DNA of 64,000 bases from G942493275 sp942493275 (GTDB lineage Bacteria > Actinomycetota > Coriobacteriia > Anaerosomatales > PHET01). Shown here in pieces: positions 14,934 to 24,338 of the stretch. The translations under genes were made by a program, and so were the position numbers. The stretch lies in assembly GCA_942493275.1 (NCBI GenBank), contig OW818687.1, positions 2,108,001 to 2,172,000 of the forward strand, written 5' to 3'. How positions within the stretch are numbered: position 1 is the stretch's first letter; each line of letters starts with the position of its first letter. The notes beneath the pieces are model-generated. The model was not told where the DNA came from, did no database searches, and was given only the letters and a program-made list of their open reading frames with translations.

Positions 14934-16709
14934 GTGAGCGGGCGACGGACTCGGCCATCAGGAGCCGGCCGCCACGCGTTCCTCTTCCTCTCCCTTGCGC
15001 TGCTCCTCGTCGCCGTCGCAGTACGCCTCGTGTGGATTCAGGTCGTGGTGGCTCCCGCCTATGCGGACCGGGCCACCGCTCAGCGCCTCAAGGACATCGA
15101 GATCCCTCCGCGCCGGGGCACCATCTACGACCGTGAGGGCGAGCCGCTCGCGGTGAGTATGGAGGCGCGGACGGTGTTCGCGGCTCCCAATCAGATCAAG
15201 AACAAGACCCAGGCGGCTCAGGTTCTCGCCGAGTCTCTCGGTGGAAAACCTGAGACGTACCTGGAGAAGCTGAGCGTAGATTCGGGATTCGTATACGTCG
15301 AGCGCAAGGCTGACCTGCAGCGAGCGCAGGCGCTTGAGGCTGCGGTCAAGGAGCTCAAGATCGAGGGCATCGGCACGCTCGATGACTCTCGGCGCATGTA
15401 TCCCTCCGGGGAACTCGCCTGCCAGGTTCTCGGTTTCGTCGGCATCGACGATGATGGGCTATCCGGGCTCGAGAGCCAGTACGATGACGTGCTTGGCGGC
15501 ACGCCGGGCGTGCTTCTGGGTGAGAGGGATCCCAGCGGGCGCCCCATCCCTGGCGGCATCCAAAAGACGATCGATCCGGTCGACGGCCAGGACATCGTGC
15601 TGACCATCGACAAGGACATTCAGTACCAGGCTCAGCTCGAGCTCGCGCAGGCGGTCAAGAAGTGGGGCGCCAAGAGCGGCTCGGTCGTCATCATGAATCC
15701 GCGCAACGGCGAGATATACGCCATGGCTACCGTGCCGGGCTTCAACCCCAACGAGTACGGCAAAGCCAAGTCGGAGGCCATCCGAAACAAGCCTCTGACC
15801 GATGCCTACGAGCCCGGCTCGACTCTCAAGAGCGTTACGGCCGCCGCCGTTATCGAGGAGGGGCTGTTCGAGCCCGACTCCAAGCTCCAGCTGCCCCCGA
15901 CCATCAAGGTCGGCGGCCGCACGATTCACGAGTCCCACGGGCGCGCGGCGGTCAACTGGTCGCTCACCGACATCGTCACCAACTCGAGCAACGTCGGCAC
16001 CGTGAAGCTCGGCCTTAAGCTCGGCGAGCAGCGGCTCTACGACTCCTTCGAGGCGTTCGGGCTGACCGAGCGCACCGGAGTCGACTTTCCGGGTGAGGCC
16101 AAGGGATGGCTTCCCTCAACCGATCAGTGGTCGCCTTCCTCCATCGGCAACATCCCGTTTGGCCAGGGTGTCTCGATGACGCCGCTTCAGCTGTCCCGGG
16201 CAATCGGCGCGATAGCGAACCAGGGGACGCTCGTCACCCCCCACTTCCTGCTCGAGATGCCGCAGAAGGAAGACGCCGAGTTGGCCTGGCCCACGCGAAG
16301 CGCGATCTCGACTCAGACGGCGGCCCAGGTGACCGACATCCTCTCGGCAGTCGTGACCGAAGGAACCGGCAAGGCGGCCGCGATACCGGGCTACTCCGTG
16401 GCGGGGAAGACCGGCACCGCGCAAAAGGCGCTGTCGGGAGGGCGGGGATACGCGGGCGGCAAGTACGTCGGCTCCTTCATCGGCTTCCTTCCGGCCGAGG
16501 ACCCGCAGGTGCTCGTCTGCGTGACGATCGACGAGCCGAGGAATGCGATCTACGGCGGTACGGTCGCCGCGCCGACATTCTCGGCGCTTGGCCAGTTCGC
16601 CGTGTCGCACCTCAAGGTGCCGCCTTCGAGTGCGTACGCGGTCGAGGAGTCAAAGACCGTCGAGCCGGCAGGTGTCGGTCCGGTGTCGGACGACGGGGCA
16701 CGGGACTGA
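14934..16709 (+). CDS. ftsI: Septal peptidoglycan transpeptidase FtsI (class B PBP)
   Basis: A 591-residue class B penicillin-binding protein that cross-links septal peptidoglycan. One N-terminal membrane anchor (about residues 14-36) is followed by the dimerisation domain, with RRGTIYDREGEPLA at 60-73, and the transpeptidase domain from about 245. Active-site motifs: SxxK as Ser296-Lys299 (in PGSTLK), SxN at 351-353 (in TNSSN) and KTG at 492-494 (in GKTGTAQ). There is no PASTA domain at the C-terminus, unlike many Gram-positive paralogues. The GTG at 14934 has GGGGAGGG upstream; the longer frame from 14856 overlaps ftsL and is rejected. Confidence 0.95.
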   Translation: MSGRRTRPSGAGRHAFLFLSLALLLVAVAVRLVWIQVVVAPAYADRATAQRLKDIEIPPRRGTIYDREGEPLAVSMEARTVFAAPNQIKNKTQAAQVLAESLGGKPETYLEKLSVDSGFVYVERKADLQRAQALEAAVKELKIEGIGTLDDSRRMYPSGELACQVLGFVGIDDDGLSGLESQYDDVLGGTPGVLLGERDPSGRPIPGGIQKTIDPVDGQDIVLTIDKDIQYQAQLELAQAVKKWGAKSGSVVIMNPRNGEIYAMATVPGFNPNEYGKAKSEAIRNKPLTDAYEPGSTLKSVTAAAVIEEGLFEPDSKLQLPPTIKVGGRTIHESHGRAAVNWSLTDIVTNSSNVGTVKLGLKLGEQRLYDSFEAFGLTERTGVDFPGEAKGWLPSTDQWSPSSIGNIPFGQGVSMTPLQLSRAIGAIANQGTLVTPHFLLEMPQKEDAELAWPTRSAISTQTAAQVTDILSAVVTEGTGKAAAIPGYSVAGKTGTAQKALSGGRGYAGGKYVGSFIGFLPAEDPQVLVCVTIDEPRNAIYGGTVAAPTFSALGQFAVSHLKVPPSSAYAVEESKTVEPAGVGPVSDDGARD

Positions 16710-16713
16710 GCGA

Positions 16714-16722
16714 TGCTAGAAT
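16714..16722 (+). promoter_or_regulatory. Possible internal extended -10 promoter before murE
   Basis: TGCTAGAAT at 16714-16722 matches an extended -10 element (TGN-TAnAAT). It would start transcription near 16729, just before the murE GTG at 16749. No -35 is visible. A weak internal promoter in the dcw cluster is plausible but unproven. Confidence 0.3.
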
Positions 16723-16748
16723 CGCTCGACTACAGGACCGGAGAGAGC

Positions 16749-18200
16749 GTGGCGGGAATCGACTTGAGAAAGCTGCTTGGAGGGGTCGGTCACACGGTGA
16801 CCGGACCCGGTGATGTCGCAGTCTCCGGCGTCGCGTACAGGTCGGACCGCGTGGTCCCCGGCGACGCCTTCTTCTGTATCAGGGGTTTTGCTCGCGACGG
16901 GCACGAGTTCGCGGCTGACGCGGTAGCCAAGGGGGCCTCTGCGCTGGTCGTGGAGTCCGTCGTCCCCGGCGTTGAGACGCCGCAGTTCGTCGTCGCAGAT
17001 ACCCGCGTCGCGCTTGCGCTTGCCTCGGCCGAGTTCTACGACCACCCGAGCGGTGACATGGACGTAGCCGGGATCACGGGCACGAACGGGAAGACCACAA
17101 CCACGTACCTGCTCGACGGGATCATGCGCGAAGCGGGGCACACCACCGGCGTCATCGGCACCGTGGAGACCCGAATCGCCGGCGAGCGGCAGGAATCGTC
17201 GCGCACGACACCCGAGTCGGCCGACCTGCAGGCGCTCTTTGCCCGGATGCTCGACGCGGGAGTCACCGGATGCGCGATGGAGGTCTCAAGCCACGCGGTC
17301 GATCTTCACCGCGTCGACGGCACCCGGTTCGCCGTGGTCGCATTCACGAACCTCACCCAGGACCACCTGGACTTTCATCACACGCTTGAGGAGTACTACT
17401 CGGTCAAGAAGCGACTGTTCAGCGATTTCGACTCGGGCGCCCGGGTCGTCAACATCGATGACCCGTTCGGCATGGGTCTGGCCGCTGAATTCGACGACGC
17501 CATCACGGTGGGTCGCGCCTCGGATGCGGCCGTGAGAGCCGATAACGTGCGGCTCGACGCGTCGGGCGCGGACTTCACGCTGGTCACGCCTGCCGGCACT
17601 GCGAACCTGCGCCTCCCGCTCGCTGGCGCGTTCAACGTCAGCAACGCCCTCGTGGCCGCTGGATGCGCGCTCGGGATGGGCATCGAGTTCGGCGCGATAG
17701 TGCGCGGGCTCGAAAGCGCGCCGCAGGTACCGGGACGCCTCGAGCGCATCGACTGCGGTCAGCAGTTCTCGGTGGTCGTGGACTACGCTCACACGCCCGA
17801 CTCGCTCGAGAAGGCGATCACGGCCGTGCGAGAGGTCACCGAGGGGCGCGTCATCACCGTGTTCGGATGCGGCGGTGATCGCGATCCCGACAAGAGACCC
17901 CTCATGGGTTCAGCGGCGGGTCACACTTCCGACCACGTCATCGTCACGAGCGACAACCCGCGCTCCGAAGACCCGGTGGGCATCATCCTGCAGGTCGAGG
18001 ACGGCGTGAGGCGCGGATCCGCGAGCTACCAGGTAGAGGTCGACCGTCGTCACGCTATCGAGCTCGCGATCTCACAGGCGGCGCCGGGCGACTCGGTGCT
18101 GATCGCCGGCAAGGGGCACGAGGACTACCAGATCTTCTCGGACCGCACGATTCACTTCGATGACCGCGAGGTCGCCCGGGAGGTGCTGTCGTCGTGCTGA
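16749..18200 (+). CDS. murE: UDP-MurNAc-tripeptide synthetase (meso-DAP adding)
   Basis: A 483-residue Mur ligase adding the third stem-peptide residue to UDP-MurNAc-L-Ala-D-Glu. The ATP-binding loop GTNGKTT is at residues 111-117, the carbamylated-lysine region near 220 (YYSVKKRLF), and the substrate signature DNPR at 402-405, which in characterised MurE enzymes selects meso-diaminopimelate and not lysine. I prefer the GTG at 16749, with GGAG 5 bases upstream and an N-terminus (GIDLRKLL) aligned with known MurE proteins; an in-frame ATG at 16713 is the alternative. It overlaps murF by 7 bases. Confidence 0.94.
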   Translation: MAGIDLRKLLGGVGHTVTGPGDVAVSGVAYRSDRVVPGDAFFCIRGFARDGHEFAADAVAKGASALVVESVVPGVETPQFVVADTRVALALASAEFYDHPSGDMDVAGITGTNGKTTTTYLLDGIMREAGHTTGVIGTVETRIAGERQESSRTTPESADLQALFARMLDAGVTGCAMEVSSHAVDLHRVDGTRFAVVAFTNLTQDHLDFHHTLEEYYSVKKRLFSDFDSGARVVNIDDPFGMGLAAEFDDAITVGRASDAAVRADNVRLDASGADFTLVTPAGTANLRLPLAGAFNVSNALVAAGCALGMGIEFGAIVRGLESAPQVPGRLERIDCGQQFSVVVDYAHTPDSLEKAITAVREVTEGRVITVFGCGGDRDPDKRPLMGSAAGHTSDHVIVTSDNPRSEDPVGIILQVEDGVRRGSASYQVEVDRRHAIELAISQAAPGDSVLIAGKGHEDYQIFSDRTIHFDDREVAREVLSSC

Positions 18201-19609
18201 GAGCCTCCGTGGACACGATCGCCCGTATCACGGGCGGCACTGTGCTGATCGGCGACGAGACCGCGGTCGCAAGCGACCTGTCGGTCGACTCGCGGGAGTG
18301 CGCGCCGGGTTGCGTGTTCGTCGCGCTGGCCGGAGAGCGAAGCGACGGGCATGACCATCTGCTCGACGCGATTGCCTCAGGCGCGCGAGTGTTGCTGGTG
18401 AACCGCTCGAGCGAGGAGCTCGCGCCTGTCATCGTCGAGGCGCAGCGGACGCACACCGCGGTTATCCGGGTGGAGGACGGGCTGCGCGCGGTCCAGGACA
18501 TCTCGGCGTGGCACCGCTCGCGGCTCCACTGCCCGGTCGTGGGCATCACCGGCTCAACCGGCAAGACAACCACCAAGGACTTCATCGACGCCGTTCTCTC
18601 CACTTCGATGCGCGTCGTGTCGACCACCGGCAATCGCAATAACGAGCTGGGAGTCCCTCTCACGCTGCTGCGCGCCGGAAGCGACACCGACTGCCTCGTC
18701 GTCGAGATGGGCATGCGCGGGCTCGGTCAGATCGCGCGGCTCTCGGAGGTCGCCAAACCCACTCACGGCCTGGTCACCAACGTCGGCACGAGCCACATCG
18801 AGATCCTCGGCAGCCAGCATGCGGTGGCGACCGCGAAGGGCGAGCTCGTTCGCGCGGTCCCTGCCGATGGATGCGTGTTCCTCAACGGCGACGATGGCTT
18901 CTCGGAGGCGATCGCGCTCGACTCGAAGGCGCCCGTGACCCTCTACGGCCTCGACGAGAGGTGCGCGGTCAGAGCCGAGAACATCGTGGTCGCCGACGAC
19001 AGCACGGCCGCATTCGACCTCGTCACTCCCGCCGGCACCGTGCCGGTGGCGCTGCCGCTTCCCGGTCGTCACAACGTCTACAACGCCCTTGCGGCCGCTG
19101 CGGTGGGGCTTTCGCTTGCTGTCACGCTCGACAAGATCGCCGAGGGCCTCGCGGCTGCCAAGGTCACTGCGATGCGCATGGAGACCTTCACCGCGGCCTC
19201 GGGAGTCACGGTCGTCAACGATGCTTACAATGCGAACCCGAGCTCGATGCGCTCCGCGGTCGAAACCCTCTCGGAGATGCGCGTGCCCGGGCGTAGGATA
19301 GCGGTGCTGGGCGATATGGCCGAGCTGGGGTCGCTCTCGGAGCTCGCGCACTTCCAGATTGGCGAGCTGGTCGCCAGAGTGGAGATCGACGAGCTGGTGA
19401 CGGTGGGTGAGCGGGCGAGGCGCATCGCTGACGGCGCAGTCGCGGAAGGCATGGATCGCTTGGTTGTTCGCCCGTGCGCTGGCGCTGATGAAGCGAGCGA
19501 GGTGCTCGACGACCTTCTGGAGCCCGGTGATGTCGTCCTCGTGAAAGCATCTCGGGTGATGGGCCTCGAGCGCGTGGTCGAAGGGATCGTGAACCCTCGT
19601 GTTGGCTAG
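18194..19609 (+). CDS. murF: UDP-MurNAc-tripeptide:D-Ala-D-Ala ligase
   Basis: A 471-residue Mur ligase joining D-Ala-D-Ala to the UDP-MurNAc tripeptide, the last cytoplasmic step of the stem peptide. It has the N-terminal MurF domain (VDTIARITGGT, then SVDSRECAPGCVFVAL), the ATP loop GSTGKTTTKD near residue 120, the conserved TTGNRNNELGVPLTLL near 145 and NDAYNANPSSMRSA near 345. The start is a GTG within the last codons of murE, so translation is coupled. It is followed by mraY with an 11-base overlap. Confidence 0.95.
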   Translation: MLRASVDTIARITGGTVLIGDETAVASDLSVDSRECAPGCVFVALAGERSDGHDHLLDAIASGARVLLVNRSSEELAPVIVEAQRTHTAVIRVEDGLRAVQDISAWHRSRLHCPVVGITGSTGKTTTKDFIDAVLSTSMRVVSTTGNRNNELGVPLTLLRAGSDTDCLVVEMGMRGLGQIARLSEVAKPTHGLVTNVGTSHIEILGSQHAVATAKGELVRAVPADGCVFLNGDDGFSEAIALDSKAPVTLYGLDERCAVRAENIVVADDSTAAFDLVTPAGTVPVALPLPGRHNVYNALAAAAVGLSLAVTLDKIAEGLAAAKVTAMRMETFTAASGVTVVNDAYNANPSSMRSAVETLSEMRVPGRRIAVLGDMAELGSLSELAHFQIGELVARVEIDELVTVGERARRIADGAVAEGMDRLVVRPCAGADEASEVLDDLLEPGDVVLVKASRVMGLERVVEGIVNPRVG

Positions 19610-20672
19610 GCTGGCACAGTATCCGACCTACCAGGTCTTCATGGCGGTCGTCGTTGCCCTCGTGACGGCGGCGGCGCTGTTCCCGCTGTGGATCAGGCTG
19701 CTTCGTGTGCGAAACATCGGCCAGCAGGTGCGGGCGGACGGTCCGCAGGGTCACCTCGTCAAGCAGGGTACGCCCACCATGGGCGGCGTACTCATCCTCT
19801 TCGTCGTGGCGATCGTGTTCCTCTTCATGGCGATCACCGGCGGCGGTCCCGAGCCCGATCTGCGCCCCGCGATCCTCGTACTCGCGGCCACGCTCGCGTG
19901 CGGAGCGCTCGGCTTCATCGACGACTTCGCGAAGGTCGCTCACGAGCGCTCGCTGGGCCTGCGGCCTCGCGCGAAGCTGTTCTGGCAGACGGCCATCTCG
20001 GTCGTGTTCGCGCTGCTCGCTGTCAACTGGGCTTCGGTTCCCACGTGGCTTCAGATCCCGCTCACGCAGACGCGGATCCAACTCGGCGTCTTTACAACCA
20101 CGATCCAGATCGGTTCGGTCAGCCTGCTGATACCGTGGCTGTACCTGGGCTTCGTCGCATTCATGATGATCGCCATGAGCAACGCCGTGAACCTCACGGA
20201 TGGTCTCGACGGCCTCGCGGCTGGAACGGTCACCATCGTGTCGCTTGCGTTCGCCGGAATCGCGTTTCGGCAGAACTCGCTCGAATCGGCGCTTCTGGGG
20301 GCAGCCATCGCAGGCGCATGCGTCGGCTTCCTCTGGTACAACAGCTACCCCGCCGACATCTTCATGGGCGACACCGGCTCGCTAGGGCTTGGAGCAGCCA
20401 TCGCGGCACTTGCTGTGGTGACAAAGACCGAGCTGCTGCTGGTCGTCATCGGCGGCATCTACGTGGTGGAGACCCTCTCGGTCATCATCCAGGTGGCGTC
20501 GTACAAGATGACCGGCAAGCGCGTCTTCAGGATGGCGCCCATACACCATCACTTCGAGATGATCGGCTGGTCCGAGACCAAAGTCATGGTCCGTTTCTGG
20601 ATCGTGACCGGCATGCTCGCGGGTCTCGGATTCGCGCTCTACTTCTTCCAGTCCGTTCGGCTGAAGGGCTGA
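19599..20672 (+). CDS. mraY: Phospho-N-acetylmuramoyl-pentapeptide-transferase
   Basis: A 357-residue polytopic membrane enzyme with about ten helices that transfers phospho-MurNAc-pentapeptide to undecaprenyl phosphate, forming lipid I. The signature motifs are present: KQGTPTMGGVL near residue 50, LGFIDDFAKV near 107 (the catalytic aspartate pair), NAVNLTDGLDGLAAG near 195, FMGDTGSLGLG near 255 and the histidine-rich MAPIHHHFE near 315. The GTG start overlaps murF by 11 bases. It is the only integral-membrane enzyme among the cytoplasmic-stage genes of the cluster. Confidence 0.97.
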   Translation: MLARLAQYPTYQVFMAVVVALVTAAALFPLWIRLLRVRNIGQQVRADGPQGHLVKQGTPTMGGVLILFVVAIVFLFMAITGGGPEPDLRPAILVLAATLACGALGFIDDFAKVAHERSLGLRPRAKLFWQTAISVVFALLAVNWASVPTWLQIPLTQTRIQLGVFTTTIQIGSVSLLIPWLYLGFVAFMMIAMSNAVNLTDGLDGLAAGTVTIVSLAFAGIAFRQNSLESALLGAAIAGACVGFLWYNSYPADIFMGDTGSLGLGAAIAALAVVTKTELLLVVIGGIYVVETLSVIIQVASYKMTGKRVFRMAPIHHHFEMIGWSETKVMVRFWIVTGMLAGLGFALYFFQSVRLKG

Positions 20673-20673
20673 C

Positions 20674-22056
20674 GTGACACGACTCGGCGACATACTGATC
20701 CTGGGGCTCGGCACGAGCGGCGAGGCGGCTGCGCGGTATTGCGCCGCGCTTCCCGACGGGGAGGTGTCGTCGCTCACGCTCGTTGATGGCGCCGACAGCC
20801 CGCGTCTTCGCGCCCTTGCCGAGGAGTTCGCCGCGCTGGGCGCCCGCGTCGTACTGGGGGCCTCGGCGATCGACGGCCGCTACGACCTGTGTGTGGCCAG
20901 CCCCGGCATCGCACCGCATGCTGACCTGATGCGCTCGGCTCGCGAGGCATGCACCGAGGTCATCTCGGAGCTCGAGTTCGCGTACAGACGCTCGAACAAC
21001 GTGTGGGTTGCGGTCACCGGCACCAACGGCAAAACCACGACCACTGCGCTCGTAACGCACCTTCTTCGCAGCGGCGGCGTTCTCGCCCGTTCCATCGGCA
21101 ACTACGGCCCCGCCGCCATCGGTGCGGTGGCCGATCCCGACCCGTCCGAGGTGCTCGTGGCCGAGGTCTCGAGCTTCCAGCTCGCGCTGACCGAGCGCTT
21201 CCACCCGCGCGTCGCCCTGCTGCTCAACGTCACCCCCGACCACATCGACTGGCACGGCTCGTTCGAGGCATACGCCCTCGACAAGGCCCGTGTGTTCGCC
21301 AACATGGGTCACGACGACACCGCAATCGTCGACGTCGACGACGAGGGCTCCGCTCCCTTCGCCGACAAGGTCGCGGGGTCCGGAGCCGCAGTCGTGCGTG
21401 TCTCGCGCTCACGGGCGTTCGACGGCGGTGCCACGCTCGACGCCGAGATGCTCGTTCTCGACCTGCACGGCACGTGTGTCCCGCTCGTGACCGTCGACGA
21501 ACTGCGCATCCGCGGCGCGCACAACGTGAGCAATGCGCTCGCCGCGGCGGCTGCCGCCCACGCTCTGGGCGTCAAGCCCCATGCAATCCGAGACGGCCTG
21601 CGCACCTTTGAGCCGATCGAGCATCGTCTCGAGCCGGTGGGCGAGGCGTGCGGGGCCGAGTGGTTCAACGACAGCAAGGCAACCAATCCCGACGCTGTCA
21701 TGAAGGCGCTCTCGGCCTTCGGTTCGCGTCCGCTGGTTCTTCTGCTCGGCGGTCGCAACAAGGGCAACGACTTCCGTCCGCTCGCCGCCGAGGCGGGGGA
21801 GCGGGCACGAGCCGTGGTGGTGTTCGGTGAGGCGAGGGACGACATATCAGCGGCGTTCGCGGGCATGGACGTCGAGCTGTCCGTGGTGCCGACACTCGCC
21901 GACGCGGTCGGTGAGGCCGCGCGGATCGCGCGCGAAGGCGACGCGGTGGTTCTCTCGCCCGCGTGTGCGAGCTTCGACGAATTCACGAGCTACGAGCATC
22001 GGGGTCGCTACTTCAAGGAGCGGGTCGCCGGGCTGACGTGCGGTGAGGCATCGTGA
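20674..22056 (+). CDS. murD: UDP-MurNAc-L-Ala:D-Glu ligase
   Basis: A 460-residue Mur ligase adding D-glutamate to UDP-MurNAc-L-alanine. The N-terminal Rossmann-like domain begins with ILILGLGTSGEAAARY. The ATP loop VTGTNGKTTT is near residue 112, VSSFQLA near 165, NVTPDHIDWH near 185 and the C-terminal WFNDSKATNPDAVMKAL near 330, all typical of MurD. It starts with GTG one base after the mraY stop and overlaps ftsW by 4 bases. Order here (mraY-murD-ftsW-murG) is the standard Gram-positive order. Confidence 0.96.
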   Translation: MTRLGDILILGLGTSGEAAARYCAALPDGEVSSLTLVDGADSPRLRALAEEFAALGARVVLGASAIDGRYDLCVASPGIAPHADLMRSAREACTEVISELEFAYRRSNNVWVAVTGTNGKTTTTALVTHLLRSGGVLARSIGNYGPAAIGAVADPDPSEVLVAEVSSFQLALTERFHPRVALLLNVTPDHIDWHGSFEAYALDKARVFANMGHDDTAIVDVDDEGSAPFADKVAGSGAAVVRVSRSRAFDGGATLDAEMLVLDLHGTCVPLVTVDELRIRGAHNVSNALAAAAAAHALGVKPHAIRDGLRTFEPIEHRLEPVGEACGAEWFNDSKATNPDAVMKALSAFGSRPLVLLLGGRNKGNDFRPLAAEAGERARAVVVFGEARDDISAAFAGMDVELSVVPTLADAVGEAARIAREGDAVVLSPACASFDEFTSYEHRGRYFKERVAGLTCGEAS

Positions 22057-23297
22057 GCGCTCCGCGCAACGTCAACTACGCCGGCGGAGTCGCCGCTCGG
22101 TACACGCTGCTCGCAGCGGCGGTCGGGCTCACGATGTTCGGACTCGTGATGGTCTACTCGGCCTCGTCGATCGCGGCCTCTGTCAAGGAGGGTGCGAGCT
22201 GGGCTCCGCTCATGCGTCAGGCTGCGGCGGTGGTCTTCTCGGTGGCGGTCGCCTGGTTCATCGCGCGCTACGACTACCGAGCGCTGCGGGAGCGCGCGAC
22301 GCTCCTGTGGGCCGGCTCGGTGGGTCTGCTGGTGATCACCCTGCTGCTGGGCGTCGCCCGTGGTGGCGCCCGTCGCTGGATCCCCCTCGGTTTCATCAAC
22401 CTCCAGCCCTCCGAGCTCGCCAAGATCGCGTGCGTGTTGCTGGTCGCCTCGCTCGCGGTTGAGTGGCAGCGCAAGAGGATATCCGGCGACCTGTTCTTCC
22501 GCAGAACCGCTATCGCCGTCGGCATCCCGGCCCTGCTGGTCCTCATCCAGCCGGACCTGGGAACCACGCTGACGCTCGCGGCGGCAGTTGCGTTCGTCCT
22601 GCTGCTTGCCGGTGTGCCCTGGCGCTACTTCGCCGGCATGGTGGGCGGCGTCGTCGTGCTCGGCGTGGTCGCCATCCTCGCCGAGCCGTTCCGCATGAAG
22701 CGAATCTTCGCGTTTGCAAACCCATGGGCGGATCCGCAGGGCTCGGGCTACCAGAGCATTCAGGCGCTTCTGGCGTTCGGGACGGGCGGCATCGACGGCG
22801 TCGGTCTCGGGCTGTCTCGGCAGAAGTTCTTCTACCTGCCCGAGGCGCACACCGACTTCATCCTCGCGATCATCGGCGAAGAGATCGGTCTTCTCGGAAC
22901 GCTTGGCGTCGTTGCCGGGTTCGCGCTCATAGCATGGGCCGGATTCCGTATCGCGTCCGGCGCGCGCGACCCGTTTGGGAAGCTGGTGGCAGGTGCGCTC
23001 ACGGGCATGCTCGTGTTTCAGGCGTTCCTCAACATGGCGGCGGTCACGGGCATCATGCCGGTCACCGGAAAGCCGCTGCCGTTCCTGAGCTACGGTGGAG
23101 CTTCGATGCTGGTGACGCTGATGAGCGTCGCCTTGATTCTGTCGGTCTCGGAGTACGGGTCGCTCGCGCCGCGCGCGGTGCGCCAGCGTCCCGTGCGTAA
23201 GGAGTCACGCCGTGAGAGTGCTCATGAGCGGCGGGGGGACAGCCGGCCACATCTATCCCGCGTTGACGGTGGCCGCGCATCTCGCCGCAGAGCATGA
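22053..23297 (+). CDS. ftsW: Septal peptidoglycan glycosyltransferase FtsW
   Basis: A 414-residue SEDS-family membrane protein with about ten helices, which polymerises lipid II into glycan at the division site together with FtsI. Conserved pieces: GARRWIPLG near residue 107, LIQPDLGTTL near 166, the loop with LSRQKFFYLPEAHTDFILAIIGEE near 250-273 and the end motif TGKPLPFLSYGGASM near 335. The GTG start overlaps murD by 4 bases. The frame runs 86 bases into murG, giving a basic cytoplasmic tail rich in Arg and Ser. Such a long same-strand overlap is unusual. Confidence 0.95.
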   Translation: MSAPRNVNYAGGVAARYTLLAAAVGLTMFGLVMVYSASSIAASVKEGASWAPLMRQAAAVVFSVAVAWFIARYDYRALRERATLLWAGSVGLLVITLLLGVARGGARRWIPLGFINLQPSELAKIACVLLVASLAVEWQRKRISGDLFFRRTAIAVGIPALLVLIQPDLGTTLTLAAAVAFVLLLAGVPWRYFAGMVGGVVVLGVVAILAEPFRMKRIFAFANPWADPQGSGYQSIQALLAFGTGGIDGVGLGLSRQKFFYLPEAHTDFILAIIGEEIGLLGTLGVVAGFALIAWAGFRIASGARDPFGKLVAGALTGMLVFQAFLNMAAVTGIMPVTGKPLPFLSYGGASMLVTLMSVALILSVSEYGSLAPRAVRQRPVRKESRRESAHERRGDSRPHLSRVDGGRASRRRA

Positions 23298-24315
23298 CGA
23301 GGTGACCTTCGTCGGCACCCCGGATGGTCTGGAGGCCCGTCTCGTTCCAGAGGCGGGCGTCTCCTTCCGTGGGCTGCCCGCGCGCGGCTTCAATCGCTCG
23401 AAGCCGTGGACGCTCGTGACCTCGTCCGTGCGCATCGCCGCTTCGGCACTCAAGGCGTGGCGGTGGATGGGTGCCGAGCGGCCCGACGTGGTCATCGGCT
23501 TCGGCGGCTACGTCTCGATTCCCGTGGGGTTGGCGGCGGTCGTTCGCGGCGTGCCGCTCGTTCTCCACGAGCAGAACTCGGTCCCCGGCCTCGCGAACCG
23601 CGTGCTGTCGCGCTGGGCGCGGGCCGCCGGCGTGACCTACGAGGAGTCCGCGGCGCTTCTCGCGCACCCCTCTCGTGCGGTCGTGACCGGCAACCCGGTC
23701 CGCGAACAGGTTCTCGCGTCCGAGCGCATCACAGGCCGTGCATCTCTGGGCTATTCCGAGGAGGACCTGGTGTTGCTCGTCTTCGGCGGCAGTCGGGGCG
23801 CGCGGCACATCAACCAGGCAGTCGTGGGGCTCAGGGAGTCTCTGCTCGGCATCGAGGGGCTCAAAGTCCTCCAGGTAGCCGGGAGCGCTGAAGCCGAGTC
23901 GGTTCGCGCGGCGCTCGAAGCCGGTGGCGGCAACGACGGCGGACGCTGGCGAGTCGTCGAGTACCTCGATGACATGGGTTCGGCGCTCGCCGCAAGCGAC
24001 GTGGTGCTCGCCCGTGCCGGCGCGACCTCGATTGCTGAGATCACCGCGCTCGGGCTCCCGGCGATCCTCGTGCCGTACCCATACGCCACCGACGACCACC
24101 AGACCAGGAACGCGGCCACCATGGTAGAGCACGGCGCCGCGCTCCTCGTCAGCGATGCCGATCTGGACTCCGAGTTGCTCGCCGAGAAGCTGCTCGGTCT
24201 GCTGAGTGACCCGGCGCGCCGTGCTAGTATGTCTGCCGCATCACGGGCACTCGGACGCCCTGATGCGGCCGACCGCGTTGTGGCGATGGCCCGCGCGGCA
24301 CTGGCTACTCGATGA
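23212..24315 (+). CDS. murG: Lipid II-forming GlcNAc transferase MurG
   Basis: A 367-residue GT-B glycosyltransferase that adds GlcNAc to lipid I at the inner face of the membrane. It opens with RVLMSGGGTAGHIYPAL, the glycine loop of MurG. VIGFGGYVSIP is near residue 93, HEQNSVPG near 121, and the UDP-GlcNAc binding segment ARAGATSIAEI-LGLPAILVPYP near 265-285. The GTG has GGAG 8 bases upstream and lies inside the 3' end of ftsW. The C-terminus overlaps an ATG (ATGA) that is a possible start for murC. Confidence 0.96.
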   Translation: MRVLMSGGGTAGHIYPALTVAAHLAAEHDEVTFVGTPDGLEARLVPEAGVSFRGLPARGFNRSKPWTLVTSSVRIAASALKAWRWMGAERPDVVIGFGGYVSIPVGLAAVVRGVPLVLHEQNSVPGLANRVLSRWARAAGVTYEESAALLAHPSRAVVTGNPVREQVLASERITGRASLGYSEEDLVLLVFGGSRGARHINQAVVGLRESLLGIEGLKVLQVAGSAEAESVRAALEAGGGNDGGRWRVVEYLDDMGSALAASDVVLARAGATSIAEITALGLPAILVPYPYATDDHQTRNAATMVEHGAALLVSDADLDSELLAEKLLGLLSDPARRASMSAASRALGRPDAADRVVAMARAALATR

Positions 24316-24338
24316 ACGTTGCCCGGGAAGGGGCTTAC

